A DNA stretch of 64,000 bases from Glycine soja (GCF_004193775.1 NC_041003.1:47539611-47603610); one strand, 5' to 3'. Positions 49,562 through 61,926 are shown, numbered from the stretch's first letter. Made by a program: numbers and translations. Notes: a model not told the origin generated them from the sequence alone.

Positions 49562-49650
49562 ACCGGTTCAAAAGAAGCGCAGGTTTGAAGATGATGCAGG
49601 TGGAAATTTCGCTTCGTTTCAACCAGGGAACTGGTGAGGTTTATCCTCAA
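49562..49650 (-). other. 5' leader exon of cupin gene with a possible short upstream frame
   Basis: The minus-strand ATG at 49650 opens a frame starting MRINLTSSLVETKRNFHLHH. The donor (AACCG|gtaaag) ends the exon near 49562, and joining it to the acceptor at 48699 gives an immediate TGA, so the frame would be about 29 codons. Such upstream frames can repress translation; no evidence that this one does. Confidence 0.45.
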
Positions 49651-50452
49651 AGTTGAAACCTTTATTTAGTAACAGTGGAGTGCCACTCTGTTGTTGCCTA
49701 CACAACTATTTGTGTTTAATAAGACCTACATATATTTCATGAAAATATATTAAAAAAAAGTATTAAAGAGTATATTAGTAATATATATTTCTTAAGATGT
49801 GATCATGAAAAACAGAAAAAATAAGAAGCAAGCAAATAAGAAGAATAAAAATAAAATAGAAATACAAAATTTTTATTATTTTTTAAAAAAGAAGAAATAT
49901 AAATGTGATTTTTTTTTCTTATGAAATAAAAAAACCCTTCTCCCCAAATGAAATGGAAGGAGGAAAATGAAAACTTCTCTTTTACATTTTAATTTCTTAA
50001 AAAGTAAATACATTTTTATAAAACAAAATATTAGAAATTAATAATTTTTTATTAAAAATATTAGAATAAAAATCTTGTTATTTTTAAAAGTAAACTAGAA
50101 TTCTAATTAATATAAAAATATTTTTCATATAGTTTATTTATTTCTTTGCCCTATATCCCATTTATATTACTTCTCATATCATATCTAACAAAGATATCTC
50201 TAGAGTAGTAACTAAGACATATAATTAACTGAAAAATAGAAAAGAGAAATATAGGGAGGAAAGGACATAGACAGTTTTGGTGGTTGAACGTGTCCACTTG
50301 TGGTGCGCAAATTTGTTGCCTTTTTCAATGATGATAATGATCATTGATAAACCAAACAAAGAAGAGGGAAAAAGCAGTTGCTTTACTTCATTCCCACATA
50401 TCTAAATTTTTTTAGCTTGTTTTTATGTTATTGCTTCGCTTCAACCCATTAA
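49651..50452. other. AT-rich intergenic stretch
   Basis: Promoter side of the cupin gene and upstream DNA of the flavoprotein pseudogene. Nothing else recognised. Confidence 0.5.
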
Positions 50453-51003
50453 TGGAATATCTAAGCTCTCAGTGGGGATTTCATTCCCACAGAAGAAATG
50501 TAGCCTAGCCGAAGATCCCTCCTTTTGAGATCATAAGCTGTTCCCTCCAGAACCCAGGTACGAATCTCCAGTGTGTCATGCCAAGATGTGTTTTCTATGT
50601 AACAAGTCCAAATAGAGATTTACATTTTATTTTGAATTTAATTAGAATGCACTTACAGTTTTACATTGTCTTTTAATAATAGATTGTCATAAGATTGTAG
50701 ACTTTTATAATGCTTACTTTAAAAGTTAATGTATAAACTGATTTTTAAAGTTGATCGTGTAAAATGTTTTATACTCAAAATACATCGAAGTTAAACTAAT
50801 TTATTTTACTTTTTTAGAGGATTATGTAGAGTGTTTTAGTGAGTGGAGAAGTTGGTGGTGCTGGTGGAGCATACTCATATGAAGCCTTGAAAAGATTAGA
50901 CCGGCTATGGTCAAGCATATGCTCCTCTCAAGAAGGTTCATGTCATTCAATGGTTCTTATATCCTTTAGGAAATCAAACTATTCTATATGTCTGGTAATA
51001 ATC

Positions 51004-51007
<4 letters not shown>

Positions 51008-51056
<49 letters not shown>
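51008..51056. repeat. (AT)24 microsatellite
   Basis: Perfect AT run of about 49 bp in an intron of the flavoprotein pseudogene, directly before a TTTTGCAG acceptor. Confidence 0.95.
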
Positions 51057-51062
<6 letters not shown>

Positions 51063-51499
51063 GTTGTGCAAGAACCTCTGCAAGTTGTCTGGCTCATCTG
51101 ATCTTATTGACAAAGAAAAGGGATCATATGATGTGTTAGTATGTGGAGTGTTAATTCATTGACAAATGTATCAAATTGTCACAAGTAGTAAAGTTACTTG
51201 GAAATCCGAATGTTGAATCCACATGAATTTTGTTTGTATTTGAGTTGGTGTATATCCCATAAGGACCTTTAGCTGTTAGGCTCCTAACAATGAGGATTTA
51301 GCCTCTCATTTCCGTGAGAGACTTTACACCTTAGAGGCTAACATGGATGGAAGAACGAGAGAGATGGATAAAGGAAGAGGAGATAATGGTTAGAGAGAGG
51401 GTTCCCCTATGAGAGATGCTCTGGGTGGGTGTATTCAATAGAACTCTAAGTCTGGGTGTGTCTTTTCTTTCTTTTTTGTTTCTTACTCCTTTTATAGGT

Positions 51500-52990
51500 A
51501 AGGTAGCTTAAAATTCACTCGACCTCATGTTGAGGGCGCACGTACTTCTAGACTTGATGAGGACATGACCAAGAACAAGGACAAAGATTCACTTGAAGGA
51601 CTTGGAGGACCTATGACAAGGGCTAGAGCAAGGAAAGCAAAGGAAACTCTTCAACAAGTGTTGTCCATACTATTTGAATACAAACCTAAGTTTCAAGGAG
51701 AAAAGTCCAAGGTTGTGAGTTGTATCATGACCCAAATGGAGGAGGACTAAATGACGTCACTTCGTCTTAATTTTAGAGTGTTTAGTTTGTCTAAATAATG
51801 ACCCAATCCTTGTAAAGTTGGCTGACCAAGAATATGTTTTGGGTTAATTAATCAAAGGGGCTTTAGTTTGGTTTAGTTCAAGTTGTAATAAGGGCCTAAT
51901 TGGCAGCTTAGGCATCAGCCTCTAGGAGACCAAAAATGGTGATTGGCTTGATGGCTTTTGGGGTGACTTTTGGTTGTCACAATTTCAATTACACTCAGCC
52001 ATTAAGTTCTTTCATTCCCTACGTTAATGACTCATTACTAAATTTAAGTGGATTGTAATTTCCTTTAATGAAGCATATGTAAAATTTGATGGTAAAGCTT
52101 CTTTATAAGCTAAACCATTTTATCAATAAAAAAAGTTGAGTTTTATTTAGAAAAATTAGAGTTTATCTCTTTTATCTTAGTGAGAGTAATTCTCCTAAGT
52201 TCTTGAGTGATTCAAGAACACCCTGACTATATCAAAGGTCTTTCACATCCTTTGTGTGTTGCCCTCGTCGAAAAGAGTGATTCTTTCCTTCCACCATTTC
52301 ATCTTCAACCTTATTCTTTCAAATCACAATTCTAGAAAATCCAATTCTGCCCAGAATTATCTTGTGACCATAACTCTCGTTTTACTCGTTCTAATTAAGT
52401 AATTCTTGAGCCTAAATTGAAATTCAAAATGAAACCTTTCACCTCGTTTTGGAATAACCTCATTTGGAGTCCTGTAGCTTGAGTTATAGCCATTTCTATA
52501 TTTCTGTCCAGCCACCACTTGACATACGTTTTTACCATCTCATTCATCCATTTTATGCCAAGATTCACCTTATTAAGGCCCAGGAAATTAGCCACTATCC
52601 AACCCTTGAATCTCGCCAATTTTTCATCCTTTTCTTAATCAATTTTCCAACAAGATTTAATCCTAGACGATCCTAAGTCAATCCTTGTGCAATGGAGGTT
52701 CATATCAGGACTTAATAGGATGATGTGTGATCTACTGAGCGTATCAACGTCTCGGCTTAGCAAGACGTTCACGTGCTTGGTACGGGATTTCACGCTAAGT
52801 GTGCCTTTGAGCTTCTTCGTGGGTCTTCTTCGCACTAAGCTTGAGTTTGGCCACTAAGCGAGGAGGTATCCTGAGCTTGACTTATGCGCTAAGTGAGTTG
52901 TCTTATCTTCAACCTTTTCTTCAAGTTTTTGCATTAATTTTTCTTTAAAGCACTTGTAGTTTACTTCTTTTAAATCCTACCTGCCAAGAA
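51500..52990 (+). mobile_element. Ty3/gypsy retroelement 3' fragment
   Basis: Near 51565-51750 an open frame carries the C-terminal tail of a gypsy polyprotein, with GGPMTRARARKAKETLQQVL and a stop after TQMEED. The following sequence reads like the 3' LTR region of legume gypsy elements, with phrases such as GCTTAGCAAGACGTTCACG and CGCTAAGTG near 52750-52900. The 5' LTR and gag/pol core are missing. It sits inside the intron between the 51148 and 53111 exons of the flavoprotein pseudogene. Both boundaries are approximate. Confidence 0.65.
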
Positions 52991-54173
52991 TTAACATGAT
53001 ATTAAATTCCTCATTATTTCATTAAAAATAACAATAAAATAAAGAAATTGTAATCATTCTTAGTCAAAATTGATTATCAATTAAACCCAAATTTCACAAT
53101 TATCATGGAGGCACTTTGGGAATCTTTATTGCCACAGCCTTTGTGTGCTAGGGGTCTTCGAGTTGTCATCGTGGAAAGAAATGTACTAAAAGGAGTAATT
53201 TCAGCTTCATTGACTGAGATATCAGCATTCTATCCTACGCAGAAAAGAGTCGATAAATTCTTTGAAGGGTTGGATTAATTTTGTGTTGTCTGTGTTGTTT
53301 TGATCATTGGAGAGAGCAAGAATGGAATATATCAACTACGGAGCTTTTGGAACTTGTAGAAGTCGGAGTCCTGGAAGAAGATGATATTGAAAGAGCCACA
53401 GCAGTAAAATTCAATCCTGTAATTCCTGAACTTCTTGAGTTTAGTTGCCAATCTCTATGTAGCAAGAATCATCTCGATTAGGTATTTCTCCATAACTAAT
53501 GTCTTGAAGTCACTTTGAACATACATCACATCATTCACTTGCCTAAACACAGCAAAAGATGGATAATGAGGTCTTGCTTGTTACAGTGAAATGACAGAAT
53601 TCATAGAGCTCTGAAAGATGAAATTATCTAACAACCAAGGGATATCATCAAACAGTACAATAAATTAGCATGTTATCTACTTAGTAACAGAATAAATTTA
53701 GTTGTCAATCCCAAGAGAAAAGACCCAACAGTGTTTTATTTTGTATAAAAACTTATAAATGAGAAACTCATTCAAGCTTACAAGGTAGAGAAAAATGAAC
53801 TACCCTGGCACTCTGGCAGTCTTACTCTCACTTTTGTTATGCTTAGATAAATATTTTATTATTAATATCCTCCATGAATATTAATTCACGATACTTTCTT
53901 GTGTTATATATGTGTGTCTTTGAGTCAATTAAAGCATGTGATTTTTATATTACAATTAAAGCATGAATATGTGTGTCTTTGAATCAATATATGTGTGTCT
54001 TTGAGTGCTTCGTGGTTGTTCCAAAGAGCAATGTCAGCAAAGAAACAATCCAATGTTCCTGCAGATTTTATTAATGAACTTCTTTATACGAATTTTAGTT
54101 GTATGCAGGTAGTTTATTTCTCTCATGACTCAGATTATTATTTTGTTCTTTCTTACTTTATTATTCTGCTTTT

Positions 54174-54292
54174 GGAGATATAAGGTGGGTTGGATGGTTA
54201 AGGGAGAAGGGAAGGGGGGAATGGTCGTGGGTTCAATTCCCTCTACTAACAAATTTAACATTCTAACAATTAATATTTGTCAATGAAAAAAA
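54174..54292 (+). mobile_element. tRNA-derived SINE-like copy 4
   Basis: Begins GGAGATATAAGGTGGGTTGG with an A-box-like GATGGTTAAGG (Leu/Ser-tRNA style). The B box GGTTCAATTCC starts at 54230, followed by the body CTACTAACAAATTTAACATT, then AATTAATATTTGTCAATG and an A-run. It lies in an intron of the flavoprotein pseudogene. This is the best full-length copy. Confidence 0.75.
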
Positions 54293-55302
54293 ACTCAGTG
54301 TTGCTTCAATTTTATCTTTCACTTCTGCAGAGGCTTGGTGATCCAGTGCTCCGACTGTTTCTACAGGTGGACTTGTTGCCCCAGTCTGAAACTCTGGATA
54401 TGTTTTTTTGCTTTGTGCCTTTGTGAAAGATTCAATTAATTGAGATGAGAACCAATATCAAATTTTAAACTTGGAATAATGACTGTCCTGAGGAATCATC
54501 TATTATTTATCACAGGATGTTGTGCAGTTTGGTCCTCTTTCCAAGACACTGGGCCTGGTTATGTTAACAAATCCTAAAATACTCCCATCCATATTTAAAC
54601 AGGTAATTCTTAACTTTAGCTATTAGTAACATTTTGTTTCTTTTCTTCATATCAAGACTATGAAAATATGAATAAATATCTCAAATATGAAAACTTATAA
54701 TGCAGCATCCCCTCTTCCTACATGTTTGTGCTACTTTGCCTGACATAGATTGTAGCATAATTTATAGGATAAATAACCAAATTCGTTTCCAAAAATGTGA
54801 TACAGAAACAAATTAGTGCTTGAAAGATGAAAAATATAAATTTAATTTCGAATGTGCAAATTCATATGTTTATCTCTTATCTCTTAGTTATACAAACAAA
54901 CATCTAAGACCTAGTTGGAGGTCAATAAAAATATGTGGCATAATTAGTGAAACAACCTTTTCAATATAGGGGATTAAGCATTTTATCTTATTCCAGGTTG
55001 GTATTCCTGTACTTCTTGATTGGTCCTGACATTTTCTGGGGCTTGGCTACTACACCTTTTTATCGACCTTTGCTGATCCTATTGTGAGGTAAAAATCTTT
55101 GCAGAGTCCTTCTAAACCACTTATTAATAAGCTTCTTACTTATTCAGAAAGCATATACTAGCAGATCCAATTAACACACCCTTATATTCTATGTATTGCA
55201 AAGCCATTTTTAAATGCATTACCATCCAAGACTAGTTTCCACTGGAAGCGGTATCTCGAGGATTGGAAATATGGAGCTGATCTTGATTACAAGTTATATT
55301 AA

Positions 55303-56765
55303 CTACTTCTACATATGATTCAGATCAACCTACAAAATAGAGATTATGTGGTGGCGTAATTGGTTTTTCCCTCACATCCAATTTCATGTGGTTCTTTTCA
55401 AGATTTACTATTCATTTCATTGACTCTTGATCTTTCAACGGAAACAGGATGTTTTTATTCATTTATACCACTTCCACATCAAGTGAGGTAACATAAATGG
55501 AAATTACTTTTTAACTATTTAGTCCGAGATGTATCATTTAAATTGTCCATAGGATGTTCCAAAACGAAGCATTCAAAGAAAACACCATATCAAATCACTA
55601 ATAAGGGGAAGTTGCGGGATCTAATTTTCCCGCTGATATTTATAACAAAATTAACAAATTAATATTTATTGATAAAAAAATTATTGTTCCTTGAGGAAGC
55701 ATTCTTTAGGACACTTAAATGATGGATTACAACGACAGTTACTTAATTTATCATTTGTTAATTCATCTCACACTTAAAATTTCTTCAAGAAGCAAAACTT
55801 CCTATATTTTTTTAATCTAATCATTTTAGAAGATAATGCTTAAATGAAATATAATTAATATTATCGTTTATATCAAAATTATGTTAGCTTCCCAAGTTAA
55901 TCTCAACTATTCTTTGATATACGATTAGTGTATAAATATTTAAATAAAAATAAGAATATAATTAAAAGAACAATTATATTTGATATTGTCTTAAGCGAAT
56001 TATTTCCATCATGTAGCCAAAATCATAATTTTGAATGCAAAATTGATTCTATTAAAATTTTCCAAACATGTTAGCTTGCTTTCTAAAGCATGGTTAGCTA
56101 CTGTGAACGGTATTCTACCTTTTGGATACCTCTTATCCAAACACAGCATAGATTATTGCCCCAAACGTTGTTTTATGCATCACTCTTTAATCCTATAACA
56201 AAATACCTGAGCATTTTTGGGACATATGAATTTCGGGATCCCGTGTTTACTTGATTAAAAAGATCACTAATATATACATAAGAACGCCCAACAATGCAAA
56301 ATTTTCTATCACAATTCATCCCAATGTTATGGTATAATTTTGCCTTATTTGCATAGACAGTATTTTAGATATTGATCTCACATTGCCAAATGCCATCTGG
56401 TTGTGACAAATTATGGTTTTCAGAACCTTAACAAGATATCTATTGTTTAGTCTTGTTATATATTTGCATGAATTCAAGACAGTGATAGGGGAATATTCAC
56501 CAACTAAGTTAGATTCTCTTACCGTCTATTGTCTAATATACTTGAAAAAGAAAAATTATTGTTGAATTAACCAAAACAAGCATATTCCGCCATTTATTAC
56601 TATATTAATTATTAACTTACATTATTTTGTACTCTCCTGCACGCTTCAACATTTACAGCCACAACAGACAGAGGCATACTCCATCCAAATTATCTATGTT
56701 TGGATACCCATGCCACTATTTCCAAAGCAACTAAAGTAAAAGGAAAACAAATAAAATTGTGAATC
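55303..56765. other. AT-rich intergenic stretch
   Basis: Apart from SINE-like copy 5, no gene or element is seen. The right end should include the 3' untranslated region of the minus-strand membrane-protein gene. Confidence 0.5.
55600..55681 (+). mobile_element. tRNA-derived SINE-like copy 5 (degraded)
   Basis: A changed B-box region (GCGGGATCTAATTTTCCCGC) is followed by ACAAAATTAACAAATTAATA, TTTATTGAT and an A-run, matching the family's 3' half. Confidence 0.5.
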
Positions 56766-59715
56766 TCAATCTGTTCTTTTTGCACCCCAAATTTTAGACA
56801 GCTCCTTTACGATAGTCTTCTGCTTAACATCGTCCCTTTCCATATGCCACTTTCGTGACATATTCTCAGCCTGCAAATCCAAGTTTTGAGTTAGGCTCAC
56901 GAATTGAAATATTCAGAAGATTATACAAATACAGTTTAAAACTTGCCCATATTTTTAAGGGAACAAATCTCTCTTTGATATTCTCAAGTTGTGGCTCGAC
57001 ATAGTCTTTTCCCTTAGTTTTGATGTCACTCATCTGTTACACACAACAAAAATTTCCGATAAAGAAGTTAACAAACTATAATGGAGAATTTTATTTGGCA
57101 ATATAGAGATCTATTAATACAACTGAAAATCCATAAAAGAAAAAACAGTACCGATATACAATACCAGAGGCTTATACGAAGAAGTTTTATGGTCCTAAAT
57201 ATGTCATTCAACATGATGAATAATTTATGAGGAATGATGAATGAAAATGGAGCAAGTTAGGCATTCAAATGGGTTACTTAACTAATTTAAAAACATACAC
57301 ATTTATTAAGAGAGGGAGAGAAAAAATTGCATATAATTGAAATCACTTACATTATGCAGCTCTAACTTGGAAGCCACCACACCAAATACCAATGCAGCAC
57401 CACCAAATATAAATGCAGTTGCAACAGCAAACGCCTTTCCAACTATAAAATTGGAAATTTAAAATTGCATTAGAAAACATAAGCATCATACGCAAAGAGT
57501 TTGCCAAAAACCTTTTTCTCTTAACTTCATTATTGGTATGACGAGCATGAAAAAATCAAAATAAAGTCATAAACCAATATCTAATGAAGTAAATAACCAC
57601 CTGAACTTTATGTTCAAGCAAATCAAGTAGAAAAAAGTGAGGTTATTCCCTGGCTTCAATATCCCAAAATGGTAGGATATTAATAAGCATTGTCTTCATA
57701 GATATGGTGTGTCCAAACTAAAGCACACAACATTACATGTATCAATAGTGCAACTTCTGGTGATAGTAATAGTGTTATAGCAAATGGTATTGTGTGCTAT
57801 TAATATCTATGACCCCCATATGTTTCTCCTTGAGTTCCTATAGACCAAAGCACTTTTCTCAGAGTACTGATTATAACTGCTAATGCCCCACTATAGTCTT
57901 TCATACTCTAAATCATACTTAGTCCAAAAACAGAGAAAATGATGCCTATTTGGATTTTATTTATTAGCCCTATTAGTTCACACTCAACCCTAAACCTTTT
58001 TATACCAGAAAAGTAACTTCTGCCCAAATAGTATCCTGTTACTTGTTTCCCCATAAAAACAACATATATTGTATGACTTAATTCGCTCTCCCTCCTTCTC
58101 AATTTCTATATTCAAAATATAAAACACTCTAACCTCAATCTCAAAGTAAAAGGTCTGTCTTATTGTAACACTCCCAACAAATAAAAAAACATAGCTTAAA
58201 CAGCTTAAAGCTCTATACTTGAGGATGGCTCACTTAAACTTGCCAATATTGCTAATTTAATATCACACACAATTACAAGTTTCTCTACTGTAACAGGGAC
58301 CCTGTGAAGGTTTAACTCTAGCTCATTTAGTTGATGAGAAACTCGAAAGTATCACAAGTTCCCTCCCTAAATTATTAATACACTCTCTAAACCCAATGCC
58401 TCCCCCCTTTATACTATCGCATCAACTCAAACTGGTGGGACCAAGTTGCTAAGTAGAAAGACCTGATGTTTAATATATTGTTATTTAATCAATGTTAAAC
58501 TCAGAGTATCACATTTTACAAAGTAATCATAGGATAACCATAAGTTAAGGTGGTCTTGTCTATATACCCTCAGTTTTTCACCTATCATTAGCAGATGAGT
58601 GCACCAAACCTGACATGTGTAACTATGTGAGTTAGTCAATTGTCAAGTAGATACTGACTCAACATTGTGCAAAACAATTTTTTTCCTTGATGTTGCATCA
58701 GAGATAACATCTTATCTACCATTAATGGCAATCGCTTCTAACGTTTACCGATTATAATAATCTACAACAAGCGGGAAAGCTAGTGAGAAGAATGAAATTA
58801 CCATGTGCAAGCCCTTCCCCTGCAGCTTTCAACTTCTCCGGGTTAACATGGCTGGCATACCTGTCTTGACGCGATTCATTAGCTGTTGAGGCTGAAACCG
58901 TGTTTGCTGCTTCAGGCAGTTGCCACCTGTGCAACCAAAAAACCATTGTGTATAAACAATTGAACAAACAAAACGACCCATTATAAACATTAAAAAAAGA
59001 TGAACCACAATCAGCTTCATTGCCCTATTAAATCCCAAAATTATAAAATTTAACAGAGTAAACAGCATATAGTAACACTAACGGATTTTTACAATATTAT
59101 TCAATCACAAATCATCATATTTGATAAGTTTATTGATTTTTACCATAATTATCTTAAAAGTCATGTGAACGATGATTTATGATTAATTGATAGTGTACGA
59201 ATAATACATGAAAATTAAACTCAACTTAAAAACAAAGTTGAAATTCAAATAGGAAAACATTATGCAAATGAAATTTGATTCATAAAGTGAAAAGAATTGG
59301 GAAATTGAAACAGAGTGTGATGAAGGAACCACCTTTTAGGGCCAAAGCTGACTTGGGGCAGGGAAAGATAAGCACGCAGAGGATTGAGAGCATCAGGGGA
59401 TACGGAAGATTGGGTTTTGGGGTCGGAACGAAGGACCCATTTGGACGCAGAGAAGGAAAAAGAGGTGGCTTCATCATTTCTGAACACTTTGGAAGGAAGG
59501 GAGTGCCTTAGAACCTCGGGAAGCACATCCGAACAATCATGTACTTCATGAAAGTTAAGGTTGTTGTTGTTGTTGGTCTTAGGAAGAGGATTTTTTTGGG
59601 CTAGTTTTCCCACGGCTTGTTTGGATTCCTGGAAAAAGTACGCAGCTTCTTTCCCAGCTAACCTTCCCGCGAGAAAACTCATCTTCCAGCTTGTACTTTG
59701 TTCCCGCCGTTCCAT
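56766..59715 (-). CDS. Conserved-looking single-pass membrane protein, family not recognised
   Basis: Minus-strand exons 59715-59333, 58926-58802, 57442-57351, 57033-56947 and 56870-56766 join in phase to 263 residues. The Met 11 codons later, starting MSFLAGRLAGKEAAYFFQES, may be the true start (252 residues). Residues about 12-45 look helical, followed by an Asn run and a Ser/Pro-rich linker. Exon 2 contains SRQDRYASHVNPEKLKAAGE. Exon 3 encodes one hydrophobic span (AFAVATAFIFGGAALVFGVV, residues about 174-193). The C-terminal ~70 residues are highly charged and probably helical (YVEPQLENIKERFVPLKIWA, ending SKIWGAKRTD). The last intron uses a GC donor (TGG|gcaagt). I do not assign a function; the layout fits an anchored scaffold or organelle protein. 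Confidence 0.8.
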
Positions 59716-61735
59716 TACATATTTATATGGCTCCCAAACTGTTTATTTTATTCAATTTAGTTGAAAATTATCATTAATTATAATTTTTCTTTTTTTTAGC
59801 CATAACAATCAACTCAAGTAATAAATCATTTATAACAACTCATACACCTTATTCAAATAATTAAATTATGATAAATTCTACTTTAATTTAAATTATTAAT
59901 TTTTAATAATTTTTTAAAATTTTGGAGTAACTTTTAATAAGTTAATAGATTAGAAACTCATCAATAATATATCATACTTAAACTCTATTATATCAAATTT
60001 TTAAATTGTTTTCAATTTTTTAAATAGATAAATAGTTTAATAAATATCTATTGTCAATATTTGCTAAAAAAAATTAATAAGCATGCATTTGGCAAAAAAG
60101 TTATATATTATAAATCAATTAAATATTTTTATGATTTTTAAAATAACTATTTTAAAATTTTATAATGTTTATGATTTAATTTTACACAGTAAGTTTATAT
60201 ATGTTTAATTTAAATTAAAATAAAGAGAATATCAGTAATACACTTTTTAGCATACTAGTTTTTAGCATATTTTACTTAAAATTAATTGAAATTTATAAAA
60301 TTAAGAGTCAGAGTTATCAGAAAAGGCGTGAAAGATGAAACTCAATTTTTTTTAAATTTTTTTAATAAACTTTTAATCTATAAAAGAAAATGTATTTAAA
60401 CGAATGTGTTAATAACATTTCTTTAAAATATACCCAAAACACATCAAAACAATAACATTGATTATTATGTTATAATTCAGGAAGATCATCTGCAAAGCAA
60501 AGGGATGCCGTGTAAATTGCTTTGTAGAATAAAATATGTGCTTAATTTATTGTATAAGTAGCATTACTCTACTTTCAAACAGAAATGTTGACTATAACTC
60601 TGTGAGCTGACCACATAGCATTAAAAAAAGATTATCTAATTGCTTGGGAAGCAAGAACTGTGCACATCTCTAATGTTTGGAGACAAGATCAGTATGCTTG
60701 GTGAAAAAGTTTCAGTTTCTATTTTGACGTGGTGTATAACAATTAAGAAATGTGATGATTTTTTCATTGAATCAAATACAGATAATAAAAAATTATAACA
60801 ACTCACATATTTCTTAATCTTCCCTTGATAAATGGGATGGTCTTAATAAGGCAATGATCATTGACCAATTAACTTTATTTCTTTTTTACAGTAATTCCCC
60901 AACGTCTCGTTATAACTTATAAACGCTATTGTTTATTGGAGAACAAAAATAATGCTATTGTTATTATTCTGTTTGTTTTTTTTTTTTTTTGTCCTTAATC
61001 GGTATTCTCGTAGATTTATAATATATTCGTAAATGATTAAATCTGGGAAAATAATTATACTTATTTTTTTAAATTTTCTCTGGATTGATAAGAATAAAAC
61101 CATTTTTTTCTTCAAAATGTGAAGAACTAAATATGCTTTTAGTTATGAGATTAATTTTTTAGATGGAAGGTAACGATTAAATTTATCTAAATTCAAACTC
61201 CTACTGTTATAAGTAAACATTATAGTTTTTGACTCTGTACCCCCCCCCCAAAAAAAAAAAGATGGCAATTGACTAACGTTGATGATAGAGAAGTTGTAAA
61301 GTTGGCAGTAGGATATTTGCAGTGGCTCTCAAGCCCTCAGAGGCTCAGACAGTGCCACTAATGCGCAACTTAATTCTGTTGCAGTCTGTGTGCACGTGTT
61401 TGTGTGCGTGGGATTGTAGAGATTTTATTTTTTGAGGTGAGGGATTGTAGACATAAAATTATGAAATGAATAATTACCAAAAATAAAATTTATACAATGA
61501 ATATGTGTCGGTGGTTCCCAACTTACTTTTATAGCCCATTTATTTTGTGCCAATTTCAAATTTTATAATAGGGTGTGTTTGTCTTTGTCAATCCCAAACT
61601 CTATAGGCTTGTGTCTGTGTGGATCCCAAATTCTATATCCCGCTGTGTGTGTAAATTTTACAAATTTGAACTTGGGTTTTTCTCTAAAGGCTTAATGTAT
61701 TTTTTAAGTCTATCTTATCTATAATCAGACTCTGT
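59716..61735. other. AT-rich intergenic stretch
   Basis: Promoter side of the membrane-protein gene and low-complexity DNA. A (C)10(A)11 double homopolymer lies at 61240-61260. No gene was supported. Confidence 0.5.
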
Positions 61736-61752
61736 CATTTTCTTTTGTTCAG

Positions 61753-61926
61753 AATGATTGTCCCAGAACTCATTCAGCTATCCCCTTAGCTAATGCCATA
61801 TCAACTTTCTCAAGACATGGAGGTTCAGAGAGAGTTGTCATGTGGAGAGAAGCTATCTGCTTGGTTGATTCCATGGTTATTGACTTATTGGCTAACCTGG
61901 ACCAGAGAACTGGGTTTCATGGTTAA
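61753..61926 (+). other. Orphan exon-like open segment
   Basis: A T-rich tract with an acceptor (TTTTGTTCAG) is followed by 57 open codons and a TAA. They contain NDCPRTHSAIPLANAISTFS, then GGSERVVMWREAICLVDSMV and IDLLANLDQRTGFHG. The composition is protein-like and unlike the surrounding AT-rich DNA. I do not recognise the protein and find no partner exon upstream, so it may be a relict last exon or chance. Confidence 0.25.

Larger units (their letters stand above)
50453..55302 (+). pseudogene. Decayed lycopene beta/epsilon cyclase-like flavoprotein gene
   Basis: Fragments in gene order match the plant FAD-dependent oxidoreductase annotated as a lycopene beta/epsilon cyclase protein (At2g32640 type, from memory). 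Retained pieces: possible exon 50453-50557 (in-frame TAG); 50840-50935 (AYSYEALKRLDRLWSSICSS); 51064-51148 (VVQEPLQVV, frameshift, then GSYDVLVCG); 53111-53194 (TLGIFIATA, frameshift, then ARGLRVVIVERNVLKG); 53311 to about 53420 (REQEWNISTTELLELVEVGV); about 54003-54108 (SASWLFQRAMSAKKQSNVPA); 54331-54366; 54516-54602; 54997-55088 (TGA in the LLDWS*HFL phrase); 55204-55302 (FHWKRYLEDWKYGADLDY, stop). Several hundred residues between the 53.4 and 54.0 kb pieces are gone. At least one donor and one acceptor are damaged. Probably the redundant half of an ancient genome duplicate (inference). Confidence 0.85.

Noticed and set aside
49399..49650. Separate small minus-strand gene starting MRINLTSS
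   Set aside because: A strong splice donor interrupts it at 49562 and its position fits the cupin leader exon.
50840..51170. Short expressed gene beginning GEVGGAGGAYSYEAL
   Set aside because: The pieces belong to an ordered but frameshifted flavoprotein gene running to 55302; treating them alone would hide the pseudogene.
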